Part shown: in pieces, positions 21,558 to 22,103 of the stretch
How the letters are laid out: each line of letters opens with the position of its first letter
How positions within the stretch are numbered: the stretch's first letter is position 1
IMG/VR virus record: IMGVR_UViG_3300010373_001375
Span: 1 to 22,103 of that record
DNA: 22,103 nucleotides
Reading direction: 5' to 3' (one strand)
DNA from: a virus
Notes under the pieces: model-generated
Seen by the model: only the letters and a program-made list of their open reading frames with translations
The model's database searches: none
What the model was told of the DNA's origin: nothing
Translations under genes and position numbers: made by a program

Positions 21558-22103
21558 TCATGGCTGCTTTCCCGCTGCGATCTTCTCGGCTTCATCGCCG
21601 GCAACAGGCTTCACAACGCCACTGTGATACAGCACGTTGATTCCATCGCGCGCCTTTTTTGGGTCAGCCGGTTTGTCGAACGCAACGACAGCGGTATCAG
21701 GGTCGGCCTGATGATATCCCAAAAAGACATAGCTTGATCCGGGAATCGGGCAGGCCAGCACGCCAGAATCATCGACATCTTTTGCCGCAACCAGATCGGA
21801 AAGCTTTGCAGGCCCATCGCCGTGATGTTCATTGGCATACATCACGCACCCCATTCCAATTTTGAAAAGATGCGAAGCCGATTGCACGGCCAGGTCCTGC
21901 GCGTTCGCTTGATCGGTTCCGGCTTTGAGAATCGATGACGCCAGCGGATCCGACTGCCGCAGAGTGTCGGCGGCTTGCCGGGCGGTACTTTGGAAATCCT
22001 TCAGCACCTCTTGCCGGCCGTGCGAGACGCCGCCAGCCCAGCCAAGGACGAATCCAAGCACAGCCGCCGCAGCGGCTACGATAGACCACATTCCACGCGA
22101 CAT
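21558..22103 (-). CDS. Membrane-anchored pilin-like/DUF1559-type host protein
   Basis: 181 residues, ATG at 22103-22101 (start exactly at the window edge, so an upstream in-frame start cannot be excluded). N-terminal hydrophobic anchor MWSIVAAAAAVLGFVLGWAGGVSHG (residues 5-29) followed by a charged extracytoplasmic part. ASHLFKIGMGCVMYANEHHGDGPAKLSDL (about 76-104) matches the 'L..ig.a...Ya...g.g.P.sL.dL' motif of Planctomycetes secreted/pilin-like proteins. VLACPIPGSSYVFLGY, TAVVAFDKPADPKKARDG and INVLYHSGVV parallel the end of that family (usually 'vvaye.p....g.nVLf.DGhV'); here HSGV replaces the usual DGHV. Function of the family is unknown. Opposite strand to the phage operon, so regarded as host DNA. 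Confidence 0.65.
   Translation of the reverse strand: MSRGMWSIVAAAAAVLGFVLGWAGGVSHGRQEVLKDFQSTARQAADTLRQSDPLASSILKAGTDQANAQDLAVQSASHLFKIGMGCVMYANEHHGDGPAKLSDLVAAKDVDDSGVLACPIPGSSYVFLGYHQADPDTAVVAFDKPADPKKARDGINVLYHSGVVKPVAGDEAEKIAAGKQP

Overview
The window is mostly the late (virion) region of a lambda-like siphovirus, probably a prophage in a planctomycete. Everything from about 540 to 21404 is on the plus strand, tightly packed with short gaps or stop/start overlaps, as in one long late operon. The planctomycete assignment is an inference. It rests on (i) the sequence style of the tape measure, small and large terminase, tail-assembly proteins and small gene 3720-3992, which resemble planctomycete prophage proteins I know, and (ii) the gene on the far right (minus strand, 21558-22103), a membrane-anchored protein of the pilin-like/DUF1559-like style typical of Planctomycetes.

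Layout: 1-210 is the tail end of an unrecognised gene, followed by tandem hairpins with T-runs (259-301) that look like a terminator. A NusG/RfaH-type factor (544-1044) heads the operon and may act as its antiterminator. The head module follows in lambda order W-B-C(Nu3)-E: a small structural protein, a protein with a C-terminal gpW-like domain, the portal, a small conserved gene, an S49 prohead protease with a long scaffold-like tail (possible nested scaffold start at 4852), and the major capsid protein. Neck and tail-tube genes run from 6735 to 9541. Tail-assembly genes (9560-11052) include a two-frame chaperone pair of the lambda G/G-T kind, then the tape measure (11056-13092) and distal tail proteins (13096-14447). 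The packaging genes come after the tail genes: a phospholipase-D-like protein overlapping the small terminase, then the large terminase (15407-17488). Last come a tail-associated protein, a very Cys-rich protein and a 709-residue fusion that reads as glycosyltransferase, Erv/ALR-like thiol oxidase, and a second glycosyltransferase.

The phage genes end inside a minus-strand tRNA-like gene (21386-21526). Its acceptor, D and T arms are perfect but the anticodon arm is expanded by about 67 nt. The fusion gene terminates within the tRNA 3' end, as expected at a prophage attachment junction, and the host-like gene lies beyond the tRNA.

The most unusual items are the three-domain GT-Erv/ALR-GT protein beside a 16-cysteine protein, the tRNA-like gene with an expanded anticodon arm, the PLD-like protein coupled to terminase, a one-base frame break at 7395-7397, and the -1 frame pair at 10262-11052. 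No integrase, lysis cassette, repressor or replication genes are in the window, so only part of the element is seen.
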